64,000 bases of DNA from Bacteroidota bacterium (GTDB lineage: Bacteria; Bacteroidota; Bacteroidia; Chitinophagales; Chitinophagaceae): NCBI GenBank assembly GCA_016183765.1, contig JACPEA010000003.1, positions 1 through 64,000 of the forward strand. Direction: 5' to 3'. A program made the position numbers and the translations under genes. Each line of letters starts with the position of its first letter. Positions within the stretch are counted from its first letter, which is position 1. The notes under the pieces are model-generated. The model was not told the DNA's origin. It ran no database searches and worked only from the letters and a program-made list of their open reading frames with translations. Below, one piece after another: positions 50,157-60,039 of this stretch.

Positions 50157-52322
50157 TTATTTGGCAACCATCTGCACCTGCGAGTGTACCATTTCACTAA
50201 CGACCTTCACACTCTCATCAATATGCATATCGGTCTTTAAAAATTTGAGCCAGGCCTGGTAGCGTTCACCTTTTGACGAATCAGGATTGTTATAGAACTT
50301 ATCCTTATCCGCAGCCAGTGCTGAAACGTTCAGGTCCTGCTTTGCTTTTAAGAGTGTATTATTCTGGTTCACGGTGGACATGATCTGCTGCTGGCGGGTC
50401 TTATATTTTTCCAGATTCAGATCAACCGGAAGTTCAGCATTTTTAGCCAGCCACTGCAGGTTGTTCTTCAACAGGTTCAGGGATGGATTGCTTTGTATCC
50501 TTTCGTTCTCTTTTTTAGCGAGGTTTTCCAGTCCAAAATTGTTGCTCCAGGTCTGGTAGTTCAACTTGGGGATCTCATCGTAAGGCAGGGCGCCGGGATT
50601 GTCCTTTTCACGGCCCTTGTAATATTCCAGGGCATCGGGTAACACAATATCCGGAGTCACCCCTTTTAATTGGGTAGAACCGCCGTTGATTCGGTAGAAT
50701 TTCTGGAAGGTAAGTGTCATCGCTCCCATATCGGTACGGCCGCTGAACAGGTCGTTGCGGTTACCGAACGGCACCTGGCGCTGCACGGTACCTTTACCAT
50801 AGGTTGAAGTGCTGCCGATGATCACGCCACGTTTATAGTCCTGTATGGCTCCGGCAAAGATCTCACTGGCAGAAGCGCTGAACTCGTTCACCATCACCGC
50901 CAGGGGACCATCATACAATACCGACTCATCGTTATCGCGCCAGGTATTCTGGTCAACCCGGCCGTTCCTTTCTTTTACCTGTACCACGGGTCCGCTTTTA
51001 ATGAACAGGCCCACCATTTTCACCACTTCATACAGGGAACCGCCACCATTGCTGCGGATATCGATCACAATACCTTTTACGTTCTCGGCTTTCAGCTTCT
51101 TCACTTCTTCCGCCACATCTTCCGAGCAGTGATGGCCGCTGGCATCTTCAAAATCGGAATAAAAATCGGGCAAAAAGATATAACCGATCTTATCATTACC
51201 GTTCTGGATCACGGCGCTTCTGGCATACCTTTCGTCCACCACCACTTCCTCGCGGATCATGGAAACCATTTTGATGGAACCATCCTGTTTCTTAATGGTC
51301 AGTCTTACTTCTGTTCCCTTGTTGCCACGGATCAGTTTTACCGCATCGGTGGTTTCGTAACCGGTAACATCCACAGGCTCCTCTTTGCCCTGTGCCACTT
51401 TGGTGATGATATCATTCACCACGATCTCGCCCGATTTCCAGGCGGCTCCACCTGTGACCACAGCGGCTATCTTGATGCCATAATCGTCTTTCTGCAGCGT
51501 GGCGCCAATGCCATAGAATTTACCGCTCATGTTCTCATCAAAAGACCTTTTCTCCACCGGCGGAAAATAATCGCTGTGCGGATCCATCTGGTTGGTGATC
51601 ACATTGATGAATGAGTTGAAGCGCTCATCTTCCTTGAATGTCTTCTGGATACGCTCATAGGTCTCATTCATGATCTTGAGTACTTTTTCGCGCGATTCCC
51701 GTTCCAGTGTACTGTCGGCTTTCACCACAAAATCCTTCTGTCCTTTGTTTTTCTCCCTTTGCGTCAGCAGGTCGGCATATCTTTCCAGTGTATAATATTT
51801 CAGCTTCTTGCGCCAGCGTTCTTTTCGTTCCGCTTCAGTATTGGCATAATTCAGCTTGTCGCCGTTCAGTTCTACGGTCTCATCGGTGGTAAAACCGAAG
51901 GGTTTGGCAAGTATCTCCCGGTAAATACCCATCACATCTTTAATGCGCTGATCGTACACCGCACTTACCGCAGGTGCGAACTGGATGGGAGCCGTTTCAT
52001 GGATCTCTTCATCGATGCTGTTCTCGTATTTTTTAAGTGTGGCGATATCGGACTGGAGAAAATGCGTCTTATCGCCGTCCAGGTCTTCCAGGTATTTTTT
52101 GAATACCTGGCGGGAAAAATCGTCGTTGATACTCTTTGGGCTATAATGCTGTTGCTCCAGGATGGAACCTACGGCGTTCAGCAACCGCTGTTTCGGGGTA
52201 ACCAGTATGTCTGTATACCCGATACCGGAGGTCCTGAAAGCAAAGAACAGGCCGCCAAACAATACGATGGCCACCAACAATAACCCTTTTCTACTCTTCA
52301 TAAAATGCGTAAATTTTTGCAT
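50157..52322 (-). CDS. C-terminal processing peptidase (S41, Prc/Tsp-like)
   Basis: A 721-aa periplasmic protease. It has an N-terminal membrane segment (GLLLVAIVLFGGLFFAF), a helical N-terminal domain, a PDZ domain (about 235-330; GIGATLQKDDYGIKIAAVVTGGAAWKSG) and the S41 catalytic domain, with VIDIRSNGGGSLYEV and the serine/lysine dyad region EFSASASEIFAGAIQDYKRG and GSTSTYGKGTVQ. It also has the C-terminal extension typical of Prc. It degrades or trims envelope proteins. A TATTTTTG box ends 8 bp before the ATG at 52322; MKSRKG at 52301 is an alternative start. Confidence 0.93.
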   Translation of the reverse strand: MQKFTHFMKSRKGLLLVAIVLFGGLFFAFRTSGIGYTDILVTPKQRLLNAVGSILEQQHYSPKSINDDFSRQVFKKYLEDLDGDKTHFLQSDIATLKKYENSIDEEIHETAPIQFAPAVSAVYDQRIKDVMGIYREILAKPFGFTTDETVELNGDKLNYANTEAERKERWRKKLKYYTLERYADLLTQREKNKGQKDFVVKADSTLERESREKVLKIMNETYERIQKTFKEDERFNSFINVITNQMDPHSDYFPPVEKRSFDENMSGKFYGIGATLQKDDYGIKIAAVVTGGAAWKSGEIVVNDIITKVAQGKEEPVDVTGYETTDAVKLIRGNKGTEVRLTIKKQDGSIKMVSMIREEVVVDERYARSAVIQNGNDKIGYIFLPDFYSDFEDASGHHCSEDVAEEVKKLKAENVKGIVIDIRSNGGGSLYEVVKMVGLFIKSGPVVQVKERNGRVDQNTWRDNDESVLYDGPLAVMVNEFSASASEIFAGAIQDYKRGVIIGSTSTYGKGTVQRQVPFGNRNDLFSGRTDMGAMTLTFQKFYRINGGSTQLKGVTPDIVLPDALEYYKGREKDNPGALPYDEIPKLNYQTWSNNFGLENLAKKENERIQSNPSLNLLKNNLQWLAKNAELPVDLNLEKYKTRQQQIMSTVNQNNTLLKAKQDLNVSALAADKDKFYNNPDSSKGERYQAWLKFLKTDMHIDESVKVVSEMVHSQVQMVAK

Positions 52323-52330
52323 GACTGTTC

Positions 52331-52338
52331 CAAAAATA
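52331..52338 (-). promoter_or_regulatory. -7 box TATTTTTG of the S41 peptidase gene
   Basis: A perfect TAnnTTTG on the minus strand, 8 bp from the ATG at 52322; another candidate for a very short leader. Confidence 0.6.
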
Positions 52339-52447
52339 GCCTAAAAACTGGTTGAGGAGCCAAGACTTATCCCAATTAACAAAGGTTTTGATGAGCAGTT
52401 CGGAAAAAGATTGTGTAAAATCACGTTCAAGTAATCCTGAATTTTCC

Positions 52448-52455
52448 TATTTTTG
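52448..52455 (+). promoter_or_regulatory. -7 box TATTTTTG of tRNA-His
   Basis: A perfect TAnnTTTG, 13 bp before the encoded G-1 of tRNA-His. Confidence 0.65.
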
Positions 52456-52468
52456 CCGTCCCAAAAAC

Positions 52469-52543
52469 GGAGAGCGTAGCTCAGTCGGTTAGAGCGTCAG
52501 TTTGTGGCACTGAAGGCCGTGGGTTCGAGACCCATCGTTCTCC
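52469..52543 (+). tRNA. tRNA-His (anticodon GTG)
   Basis: The G-1/C73 pair typical of tRNA-His is encoded (52469 and 52543). Acceptor GAGAGCG/CGTTCTC, anticodon stem TCAGT/ACTGA with loop TTGTGGC (anticodon GTG), T arm GTGGGTTCGAGACCCAT. Confidence 0.96.
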
Positions 52544-52550
52544 CTCTGTA

Positions 52551-52590
52551 AAACCTATCCCGCCTTAAGGCGGGATAGGTTTTTAAATTT
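52551..52590 (+). terminator. Terminator of tRNA-His
   Basis: A 13-bp perfect stem AACCTATCCCGCC/GGCGGGATAGGTT with loop TTAA, followed by TTTTAAATTTT. Its core is copy 4 of the TCCCGC/GCGGGA palindrome family. Confidence 0.9.
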
Positions 52591-52597
52591 TATAGAC

Positions 52598-53197
52598 ATG
52601 AGCTACGCCCTGGTACTGATTCCCCTGATCTCTGCTTTTATCGGATGGTTCACCAACTGGATCGCCATCAAAATGTTGTTTCACCCCAGGGAGCCCAAAA
52701 AGATCCTCTGGTTCACGCTGCACGGCATTTTTCCCAAAAGACAACGGCAGTTCGCTGAAAAACTGGGTAAACTGGTCAGCGCTGAGCTGCTGTCGTTCAG
52801 CGAGATTGAATCCAGGATCACCCATCCGGATAATCTGAAAAAGATCATGCCGCATGTAGAAGGGCATATTGACCAGTTCCTGCGGGTAAAACTGGCCGAA
52901 CAGATGCCTGTGATCAGCATGTTCATTGGTGATAAGACCATTAACGAGCTGAAATCGGTATTCCTGGCCGAACTGGAGACCTTATTCCCTGTTCTCATGA
53001 AAAACTATATGGGAACCCTGCAGGAGCAGCTTGACCTGGAAAAGATCGTGATCGAGAAGGTTGCCGGTTTCTCCTCTGATAAACTGGAGCAGATCCTGAA
53101 CAGCATCATGGCAAAAGAGTTCCGCTTTGTAGAGATCATTGGCGGAGTGCTGGGTTTTGTGATCGGTTTATTACAGATTTTGCTGACCTCTTTGTAA
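52598..53197 (+). CDS. DUF445 family membrane protein
   Basis: A 199-aa protein with the DUF445 N-terminus: SYALVLIPLISAFIGWFTNWIAIKMLFHP (membrane helix followed by the family motif NWIAIKMLFxP), then GIFPKRQRQFAEKLGKLVSAELLS. A C-terminal helix (VLGFVIGLLQILLTSL) makes it a double-anchored protein. Function unknown. It starts 55 bp after tRNA-His, right behind the tRNA terminator. Confidence 0.9.
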   Translation: MSYALVLIPLISAFIGWFTNWIAIKMLFHPREPKKILWFTLHGIFPKRQRQFAEKLGKLVSAELLSFSEIESRITHPDNLKKIMPHVEGHIDQFLRVKLAEQMPVISMFIGDKTINELKSVFLAELETLFPVLMKNYMGTLQEQLDLEKIVIEKVAGFSSDKLEQILNSIMAKEFRFVEIIGGVLGFVIGLLQILLTSL

Positions 53198-53358
53198 GAA
53201 TTACCGATTAAAAGGGGTAATCACCGACGAAATCGATAGTTCTACCCCCCATGTTCCAACTTTGTCCATTCAAAATTGTCTTATTACCGCTGGTGTAATG
53301 AAAAACGGGCATGGCCCTATTGCATCGCAACTTTGCATTATATAATTAGAAAAGAATC

Positions 53359-55998
53359 ATGAGAAAATTATTTACGATTGCCATTTTCAAACTCCTCGTT
53401 ATCACGGCTTTTGCCCAGATGCCCGGAGCCATGCGCGGCGGAGGTAACTCCCAAAGCATGAATATTGGCCACTTTTACGGTAAACTGGTAGATAGCAAGA
53501 CCAATAAAGGACTCGAATCCGTTACCGTTCAGCTGGTAGGCAACCGTTTTGATACGGCCACCAAAAAAATGAAAGAAGCAATATTGAGTACCCTGATCAC
53601 CAAGGCTAATGGTGATTTTAGCTTTGACAACCTGCCCGTTTTTGGCAATTTCAAACTGAAAATCAGTGCTTTAGGTTACAAATCCCTGGAGAAACCCATC
53701 AGTTTCGGTATCAAAATGCCACAGGGTGGTGGAGCCAATATGCAGCAGATGCTGGCCATGGCCGACAAGGACCTGGGTAACCTTAAAATGGAAGAAGATG
53801 CCACCAACCTGGGTAACGTAACCGTTACCTCTTCTGCCAAACCATTACTGGAACTGGGTATCGACCGGAAAATATTCAACGTAGACAAGAACCTGGTCAG
53901 CTCAGGTCAAACGGCTACCGAGATCATGAAGAGCATCCCTTCACTGAACGTGGATATCGATGGTAATGTAACCATGCGTAATGCCAGTCCTACCCTGTTC
54001 ATCGACAACCGTCCAACCACCCTTACGCTTGACCAGATCCCTGCCGATATCATTGACAAAGTGGAACTGATCACCAATCCTTCCGCTAAGTTCGACGCTT
54101 CGGGCGGTAATGCGGGTATCCTGAATATTGTACTGAAAAAGAACAAAAAAACAGGTTATAACGGCGGTATCAGGACCGGTATCGATTCGCGTGGTAAACT
54201 GAACCTGGGCGGCGACCTGAACCTGCGCCAGGACAAAATTAATTTCTCACTAAGCGCCAATTTTAACCAGCGTAAATCCCTCTCGAACGGTATTACCGAC
54301 AGGACCAACCTGCTGTATACCCCCAGCACCGTGTACAATACCAGCAATGGTACCAATAACGGGCATTTTGGTTTTGCGCGTGCAGGACTGGATTTCCTGG
54401 TAGACAACCGCAATACGATCTCGGTGGCAGGCAACTTCATGAGGGGCCAGTTCGATAACGAACAGACGCAGCGGGTTGACTCTACCATCAAGTCAACATT
54501 CACTTCCTATAACCAGATCAGCACCAACAGCAGTGCGATCATGCGGAACGTAGGTACCCAGATCAGCTACAAGCACAATTTTACCAAGAGCGGGCATAAC
54601 ATTTCTGCTGACTTCAACTACAACTCCAGCAATAATGAGAACAACGCCAATATCGGTACACAGACCTATAACAGCAATGGCACAACCAAAGGACAGGCTT
54701 TGCTGCAAAAGACATTGGGCAGCGGCGCCACCAAGAACTATATTCTCCAGGCAGATTACGAGAACCCGCTGAGCGATGACAGCAAACTGGAAGCGGGTGT
54801 AAGAACGGCCATCAGGGACTTTCATAACATGAGCGATCAATACCGCTACGATTACAGCAGCAGCAGTTATAACCTGGTTCCGGGCATCAGTAACAAATAT
54901 AAATTTTACGACCAGGTATCAGCGGCATATGCCACTTACAGCTTCAAAGTGAAAAAATGGAGCTACCAGTTAGGTTTGCGTGCCGAGAGTTCCAATTATA
55001 CCGGCACCCTGCTGAATGCCAAAGGGCAGGATTCAGCCACTTTCAAAGTGAAGTACCCGCTGAGTTTATTCCCCAGTGCGTTCATCACGTATAAGATCAA
55101 CGACAAACAGGACCTGCAGCTGAATTATTCCCGTCGTGTGAATCGTCCTAATTTCTTCCAACTGATGCCGTTCCCGGATTATTCCGATCCGCAGAACATC
55201 AACATCGGTAATGCCGGACTGAAGCCCGAGTTCACCAACTCATTCGAGGTTTCGTACAACAATGCCTATACCCGTGGCGCCAATTTCCTGGCTACTGCTT
55301 TCTTCAAGCATACGACAGACCTGATCACCCGTTATGTGTACAGGGATAAAAATGGACTGGTAAGTGGCGATAGTGCTTATTTCAACACGTATATCAATGC
55401 TGATTACAGTTATTCTTATGGCCTAGAACTGACCAATAAAATAGCATTGACCAAATGGTGGGATTTTACCGTGAACGTAAACCTGTTCAACTCACAGATC
55501 AATGCAACCGTACCCGGCCAAAGCCTGAGCAATTCCATGGTGAGCTGGTTTGGTAAAATGAACAACAACTTTAAAATAGCCAAGGGTTGGTCTGTTCAGT
55601 TCAGTGGCGATTACCAGGCAAAATCTGTATTACCTCCAAACTCCGGTGGTATGGGCGGCCGTGGCGGTGGTGGTATGATGTGGGGTGGTCCGCAATCTAC
55701 CTCGCAGGGTTACAACCTGCCCCGTTATGGATTTGATATGGCTATCAGAAAAGACTGGACATGGAAGAACGGACAAAGTGGATCCCTGACTCTGAGCATG
55801 AACGATGTGTTCCGTACTCAGGTCTTCAAATCATACTCTGAAAGCACTTTCTTTACCCAGACCAGTGAAAGAAGAAGGGACCAGCAGGTACTCCGTCTGA
55901 ATTTCAGCTACCGCTTTGGTAAGTTTGATGCAACCCTGTTCAAACGTAAGAACACCAAGGCCGACCAGGGTGGAGGAATGGAAATGATGCAGCAGTAG
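53359..55998 (+). CDS. Outer-membrane beta-barrel protein with carboxypeptidase-like domain and TonB-receptor-like plug
   Basis: An 879-aa protein with signal peptide MRKLFTIAIFKLLVITAFAQ. A carboxypeptidase-regulatory-like beta-sandwich follows (about 40-115, GKLVDSKTNKGLESVTVQLV), then a plug-like part (about 150-245, FIDNRPTTLTLDQIPADIIDKVELIT with the SAKFDASGGNAGILNIVLKK segment) and a large beta-barrel (OMP_b-brl_3 type). A Gly/Met-rich loop near residue 765 (GGMGGRGGGGMMWGG) is unusual. No SusD gene follows, so the substrate is unknown. A clear terminator follows the stop codon. Confidence 0.9.
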   Translation: MRKLFTIAIFKLLVITAFAQMPGAMRGGGNSQSMNIGHFYGKLVDSKTNKGLESVTVQLVGNRFDTATKKMKEAILSTLITKANGDFSFDNLPVFGNFKLKISALGYKSLEKPISFGIKMPQGGGANMQQMLAMADKDLGNLKMEEDATNLGNVTVTSSAKPLLELGIDRKIFNVDKNLVSSGQTATEIMKSIPSLNVDIDGNVTMRNASPTLFIDNRPTTLTLDQIPADIIDKVELITNPSAKFDASGGNAGILNIVLKKNKKTGYNGGIRTGIDSRGKLNLGGDLNLRQDKINFSLSANFNQRKSLSNGITDRTNLLYTPSTVYNTSNGTNNGHFGFARAGLDFLVDNRNTISVAGNFMRGQFDNEQTQRVDSTIKSTFTSYNQISTNSSAIMRNVGTQISYKHNFTKSGHNISADFNYNSSNNENNANIGTQTYNSNGTTKGQALLQKTLGSGATKNYILQADYENPLSDDSKLEAGVRTAIRDFHNMSDQYRYDYSSSSYNLVPGISNKYKFYDQVSAAYATYSFKVKKWSYQLGLRAESSNYTGTLLNAKGQDSATFKVKYPLSLFPSAFITYKINDKQDLQLNYSRRVNRPNFFQLMPFPDYSDPQNINIGNAGLKPEFTNSFEVSYNNAYTRGANFLATAFFKHTTDLITRYVYRDKNGLVSGDSAYFNTYINADYSYSYGLELTNKIALTKWWDFTVNVNLFNSQINATVPGQSLSNSMVSWFGKMNNNFKIAKGWSVQFSGDYQAKSVLPPNSGGMGGRGGGGMMWGGPQSTSQGYNLPRYGFDMAIRKDWTWKNGQSGSLTLSMNDVFRTQVFKSYSESTFFTQTSERRRDQQVLRLNFSYRFGKFDATLFKRKNTKADQGGGMEMMQQ

Positions 55999-56025
55999 CA
56001 GTGGTAAAACGCTAATCAAAATAGC

Positions 56026-56055
56026 CGAGCCGTCCTTTTGGGCGGCTCTTTTTTG
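56026..56055 (+). terminator. Terminator of the beta-barrel gene
   Basis: Stem GAGCCGTCC/GGGCGGCTC (one G-T pair) with a short loop, followed by TTTTTT. The MFS gene converges 9 bp further on. Confidence 0.85.
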
Positions 56056-56063
56056 TAGCCCAG

Positions 56064-57245
56064 TCAGGTGGTTTTGCGCAACTGTCGTTTCATGGCCAGC
56101 ATACCTAGCAGCGGGCCTGCGGCAAGTAGCAGGTAGAGATACCGGGAAGGAAGATCATCGCGCAGGTAATTGAGGGTTTCGATACTGAGAATGGTGATGG
56201 TAAAACCGATAGAATTGGTGATGGTAAGCGCTGTACCCCGGACTTCAGGTGAAATGGAACCTGCTACCAATGTAGAGAACTGCGGAGAATCCGCCACCAC
56301 AGACATACCCCATACCAGCATCAGCAACAGGAATACCGGGAAAGGTAATTGAAAAAAGAACGGCGATAACAAACAGCAACTTGCGGAGATCAGCAGTGCC
56401 AGAAAAGCGGTTCTCGCACTACCCCATCTGCGCGAAAGATAACCGCCCATAACACAGGCCGGCGCACCGATGGCGATCACGAGAAACGACAGCAACGCAA
56501 CAGGCTCATTCCCCTGGTCGTTATGAACCGAAAAATAAGTATGGAATACAGAAGGCACAAAAGCCCAGAATGCATAGAGCTCCCACATGTGACCGAAATA
56601 ACCAAGAGCTGCTGACCGGAAATCTGCATTACGGAATATCTTCAGCAATACTGCCGGATCAAAACCGTTGCTCCTGCTTCGGTAGGGCCCATCTGGCACA
56701 AACAACCCGATGATCCATGCACCTGTTACTGACAGCAAAGCGCTTATAGCGATCACCCATTTCCAGGAGAAACCGGCTGGGTATACATGCACCAGGTGTG
56801 GAAATGCCGTACCCAATACCAACGCTCCTACCAGCCAGCCCAATGCGGTGCCCAGCCCCTGCTGGTGATGATCAGCAGCGATCTTCATGCCCACGGGATA
56901 GATACCTGCCAGGAAGAAACCCGTGGCAAAACGCGCCAGCATCAATGAGGAAAAACCTTCCGCTACAAATACAGACAGGTTACACAAGGCAGCGGCAAGC
57001 GCACATACCACAAAAACACGCGAAGGAGAAAACCTGTCTGACACCGTAAATACCGCGAACAGCAAAGTTCCCGTTATAAAACCCAGTTGTACGGCAGACA
57101 CCAGGTGTCCCAGCACTTCGGTGGACAAGGCAAAATACCGGATAATATCGTTAATGACCGCATTCCCTGCAAACCATACAGAAGTACAGGCAAACTGCGC
57201 TGCCACAATAAAAGGAAGTACCGTTACTGATCTTTGCTTTTGCAT
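56064..57245 (-). CDS. Major facilitator superfamily transporter
   Basis: A 393-aa protein with twelve predicted membrane helices starting FIVAAQFACTSVWFAGNAVI. The loop 2-3 motif is weak (FTVSDRFSPSRVFVVCAL). The substrate cannot be told. I start at 57245 (MQKQRSVTVLPF), since the longer frame would reach back into the pcm gene. It follows pcm by 49 bp on the same strand. Confidence 0.87.
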   Translation of the reverse strand: MQKQRSVTVLPFIVAAQFACTSVWFAGNAVINDIIRYFALSTEVLGHLVSAVQLGFITGTLLFAVFTVSDRFSPSRVFVVCALAAALCNLSVFVAEGFSSLMLARFATGFFLAGIYPVGMKIAADHHQQGLGTALGWLVGALVLGTAFPHLVHVYPAGFSWKWVIAISALLSVTGAWIIGLFVPDGPYRSRSNGFDPAVLLKIFRNADFRSAALGYFGHMWELYAFWAFVPSVFHTYFSVHNDQGNEPVALLSFLVIAIGAPACVMGGYLSRRWGSARTAFLALLISASCCLLSPFFFQLPFPVFLLLMLVWGMSVVADSPQFSTLVAGSISPEVRGTALTITNSIGFTITILSIETLNYLRDDLPSRYLYLLLAAGPLLGMLAMKRQLRKTT

Positions 57246-57294
57246 AAGGAAGATATAGGTGTTCCCTTTCAGCTGGAAGGCAGAAGTCGACAGG

Positions 57295-57957
57295 TCACTG
57301 GTTCTTACCTGTGAGCATGGGTACAAAAGAGAACAGATCAAAGGCCTCTTCGCTCACAGTTCCATCTTCCTGTTTGGTCAAACGAAGCATGCGTTGCGAA
57401 CCTGCTTCATCCAATGGTATCACCATCAACCCGCCGGTTTTTAACTGTTCCACCAGTTTGGGTGGTATTACAGGAGCAGCGGCGGTGATGATCACTTTAT
57501 CAAACGGTGCATAGGTGGGTAAACCTTCAAAACCGTCTCCGAAAAAGAATTTGATATTGGGGTATTTGCTTCGGAAATAATATTCTTTCTGCAGGTCGTA
57601 TAACTTTTTCTGTCGCTCAATGGTGTACACCCTCGCCCCCATTTCGGCAAGTATGGTTGCCTGGTACACACTACCTGTGCCGATCTCCAGTACTTTGTCA
57701 CCTTTTTTTACCTGCAGCAACTGGGTTTGGTAGGCTACCGTATAGGGTTGAGAAATTGTCTGACCGGCTGCGATCTGAAAAGCCCGGTCCTCATAAGCGA
57801 TTTTATCAAAAGCCGAATCCAGGAAATAATGGCGGGGTATGGTATTGATGGCATCCAGTACGCGTTCATCCGTGATGCCTTTTTCACGCAGCAGGTCAAC
57901 GAGTTTCTTCCGCAGCCCCTTATGCTGGTATGTGTCTTCGTATTTTCTCATAAACAC
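57295..57957 (-). CDS. pcm: Protein-L-isoaspartate O-methyltransferase
   Basis: It repairs isomerised aspartyl residues in aged proteins using SAM. The 220-aa protein has the PCMT pattern: PRHYFLDSAFDKIAYEDRAFQIAAGQTISQPY near the N-terminus and the SAM motif VLEIGTGSVYQATILAEMG. Motif I is normally GTGSGYQ; here the second Gly is Val, a position close to the cofactor. The remainder (RVYTIERQKKLYD, ITAAAPVIPPKLVEQLKTGGLMVIP) is canonical. Activity is likely but the substitution should be noted. Confidence 0.88.
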   Translation of the reverse strand: MFMRKYEDTYQHKGLRKKLVDLLREKGITDERVLDAINTIPRHYFLDSAFDKIAYEDRAFQIAAGQTISQPYTVAYQTQLLQVKKGDKVLEIGTGSVYQATILAEMGARVYTIERQKKLYDLQKEYYFRSKYPNIKFFFGDGFEGLPTYAPFDKVIITAAAPVIPPKLVEQLKTGGLMVIPLDEAGSQRMLRLTKQEDGTVSEEAFDLFSFVPMLTGKNQ

Positions 57958-58168
57958 TACGAATATACTGCATAGTCGGCTTGTGACAGGTTAAGAAACC
58001 CGGCTGTGAACAGAAACTGTTAAGGCACAAAATTAACCCACATTGGATCAATGTTTTGCAAGAATAAGACTACTCAGCTTACAGAACGGCTGGTCCGCAT
58101 CAGGAACCTGGCTTTAAAAAAGCACAGGCGACTAAGAATTCAGCACATCTGTGCAATCGTAGCAACGA

Positions 58169-59896
58169 TTACTGCAGGTTCATGTCAGCAATGATCGCCC
58201 TGATCTTATCCTCCAGCAGGGCATACGTGCTGTCGAAATCCTCTTTGCGTTGCAGTTGCGTGTTTACACTGAAATAAAACTTGATCTTGGGTTCGGTACC
58301 CGATGGCCGGGCCGAGATCTTGGTGCCATCTGCCGTTACAAACTGTAATACATTGCTTTTAGGCAGTTCTATCTTCCAGCTTTCACCGGTTGCCAGGTTG
58401 GTGCCTTTCTGTAACTCATAATCCAGCAATGTGGCCACCTGTGCCCCGGCAATGGTTTTGGGTGGATGGTTGCGATAGCTCTCCATCATATCTGCGATCT
58501 CTTTCTGCCCATTCATTCCTTTTTTGGTGATGCTGATCAGGTTTTCGTAGTAGAAACCATACTTGATGTACAGTTCTATCATTTTATCGAAAAGTGTTCT
58601 TCCCTGGTTCTTTTCGTAAGCAGCCATCTCGCACATCAGGGCCACAGCACTTACCGCATCTTTATCGCGGATCTGGTTACCGATCATCAGTCCGAAACTT
58701 TCCTCACCGCCAATCACATAGTTCTTCTGTCCGTCCAGTTCTTTGATCTTTTCGGCAATCCATTTAAAACCGGTGAGTACATTATAACAGGCCACTTCAT
58801 TCTGCCTGGCCACTTCGTTGATCATTTCGGTGGTAACGATGGTGGTGATCACCATATCGTTGGGCTGCGCAATGCCTTTGGCCTTTCTTGCCTCCATCAG
58901 GTAACTGAAAGCCAGTACTGCGGTCTGGTTGCCATTCATTAATACCCATTCTCCTTTGTGATTCTTAACGCCAATACCTACCCGATCAGCATCGGGGTCT
59001 GTACCCAGTAAGATATCCGCATCCAGCTCCCTGGCTTTTTTCAAACCAATACTCATCGTCTCACTTTCTTCCGGATTCGGATAATTGACTGTAGGAAAAT
59101 TGCCATCGGGTGTGGCCTGCTCTTCCACAACGGTCACATTGGTAAAACCAAACCGTTTCAGCACTTCGGGTACCAGCGTGATGCCGGTACCATGGATCGG
59201 TGTATACACGATCTTGAGATCTTTCTGTTGGGCGATCACATCCGGGTACACACTCAGGTCTTTCACCATATCCAGGTAAGCATCATCCATTTCCTTACCG
59301 GTCAGGGTGATATTGGCATCACCGCCGTTCCATTTCACTTCATTCACACTGGTGATGGCTTCCACTTCCCTGATCACATTCTTATCATGCGGCGGTACCA
59401 GCTGTCCGCCATCGTTCCAATAAGCTTTATACCCGTTATACTCCCGTGGGTTATGTGATGCCGTGCAGACCACTCCTCCCTTACAACCCAGTTTCCGGAT
59501 GGCAAAACTGAGTTCGGGTGTGGGACGCAGGGCTTCGAACAGGTAGACTTTGATACCGTTAGCGGCAAATACATGGGCGGTGGTCTCTGCAAAAAAGCGG
59601 CTGTTGTTGCGACTGTCGTGCGCGATTGCCACTTTCACTTCTTCATTCCCGTATGTCTTTTTCAGGTAATTGGCAAACCCCTGCGTAGCCATTCCGATGG
59701 TGTACTTATTAATGCGGTTGGTGCCTACACCCATAATACCACGCAGGCCGCCGGTACCAAATTCAAGGTTCCGGTAAAACGCATCCGCCAGTTCATCGGG
59801 GTTCTCTTTCTGTAATTGGGCAATGGTATCTTTTGTGGCCTGGTCGTAATGTCCGTTAACCCAGACATTGATCCGCTCCTGAATGGCAGCATCCAT
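58169..59896 (-). CDS. Phospho-sugar mutase (phosphoglucomutase/phosphomannomutase, PgcA-like)
   Basis: A 575-aa alpha-D-phosphohexomutase: GVVCTASHNPREYNGYKAYW (catalytic Ser), GTDPDADRVGIGV (Mg loop), GGEESFGLMIG (sugar loop) and ARPSGTEPKIKFYF (phosphate loop). Length and motif variants match the long PgcA/PGM2-like class rather than GlmM. It interconverts glucose or mannose 1- and 6-phosphates for glycan synthesis. The N-terminal IQERINVWVNGHYDQATKDTI is typical of the class. Confidence 0.92.
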   Translation of the reverse strand: MDAAIQERINVWVNGHYDQATKDTIAQLQKENPDELADAFYRNLEFGTGGLRGIMGVGTNRINKYTIGMATQGFANYLKKTYGNEEVKVAIAHDSRNNSRFFAETTAHVFAANGIKVYLFEALRPTPELSFAIRKLGCKGGVVCTASHNPREYNGYKAYWNDGGQLVPPHDKNVIREVEAITSVNEVKWNGGDANITLTGKEMDDAYLDMVKDLSVYPDVIAQQKDLKIVYTPIHGTGITLVPEVLKRFGFTNVTVVEEQATPDGNFPTVNYPNPEESETMSIGLKKARELDADILLGTDPDADRVGIGVKNHKGEWVLMNGNQTAVLAFSYLMEARKAKGIAQPNDMVITTIVTTEMINEVARQNEVACYNVLTGFKWIAEKIKELDGQKNYVIGGEESFGLMIGNQIRDKDAVSAVALMCEMAAYEKNQGRTLFDKMIELYIKYGFYYENLISITKKGMNGQKEIADMMESYRNHPPKTIAGAQVATLLDYELQKGTNLATGESWKIELPKSNVLQFVTADGTKISARPSGTEPKIKFYFSVNTQLQRKEDFDSTYALLEDKIRAIIADMNLQ

Positions 59897-60039
59897 ACTA
59901 CTAAGTTTAAGTGAAGGTTCTTTTTCCTGACAAGTTTATGAATATTTTTTGCATTTTCAACCAACTGTACGGGATCTCTCCCGATTTACGGCGACCCTAT
60001 CCGATCATACTGAAACAGATCATTGGGCGGCATTAAGGG

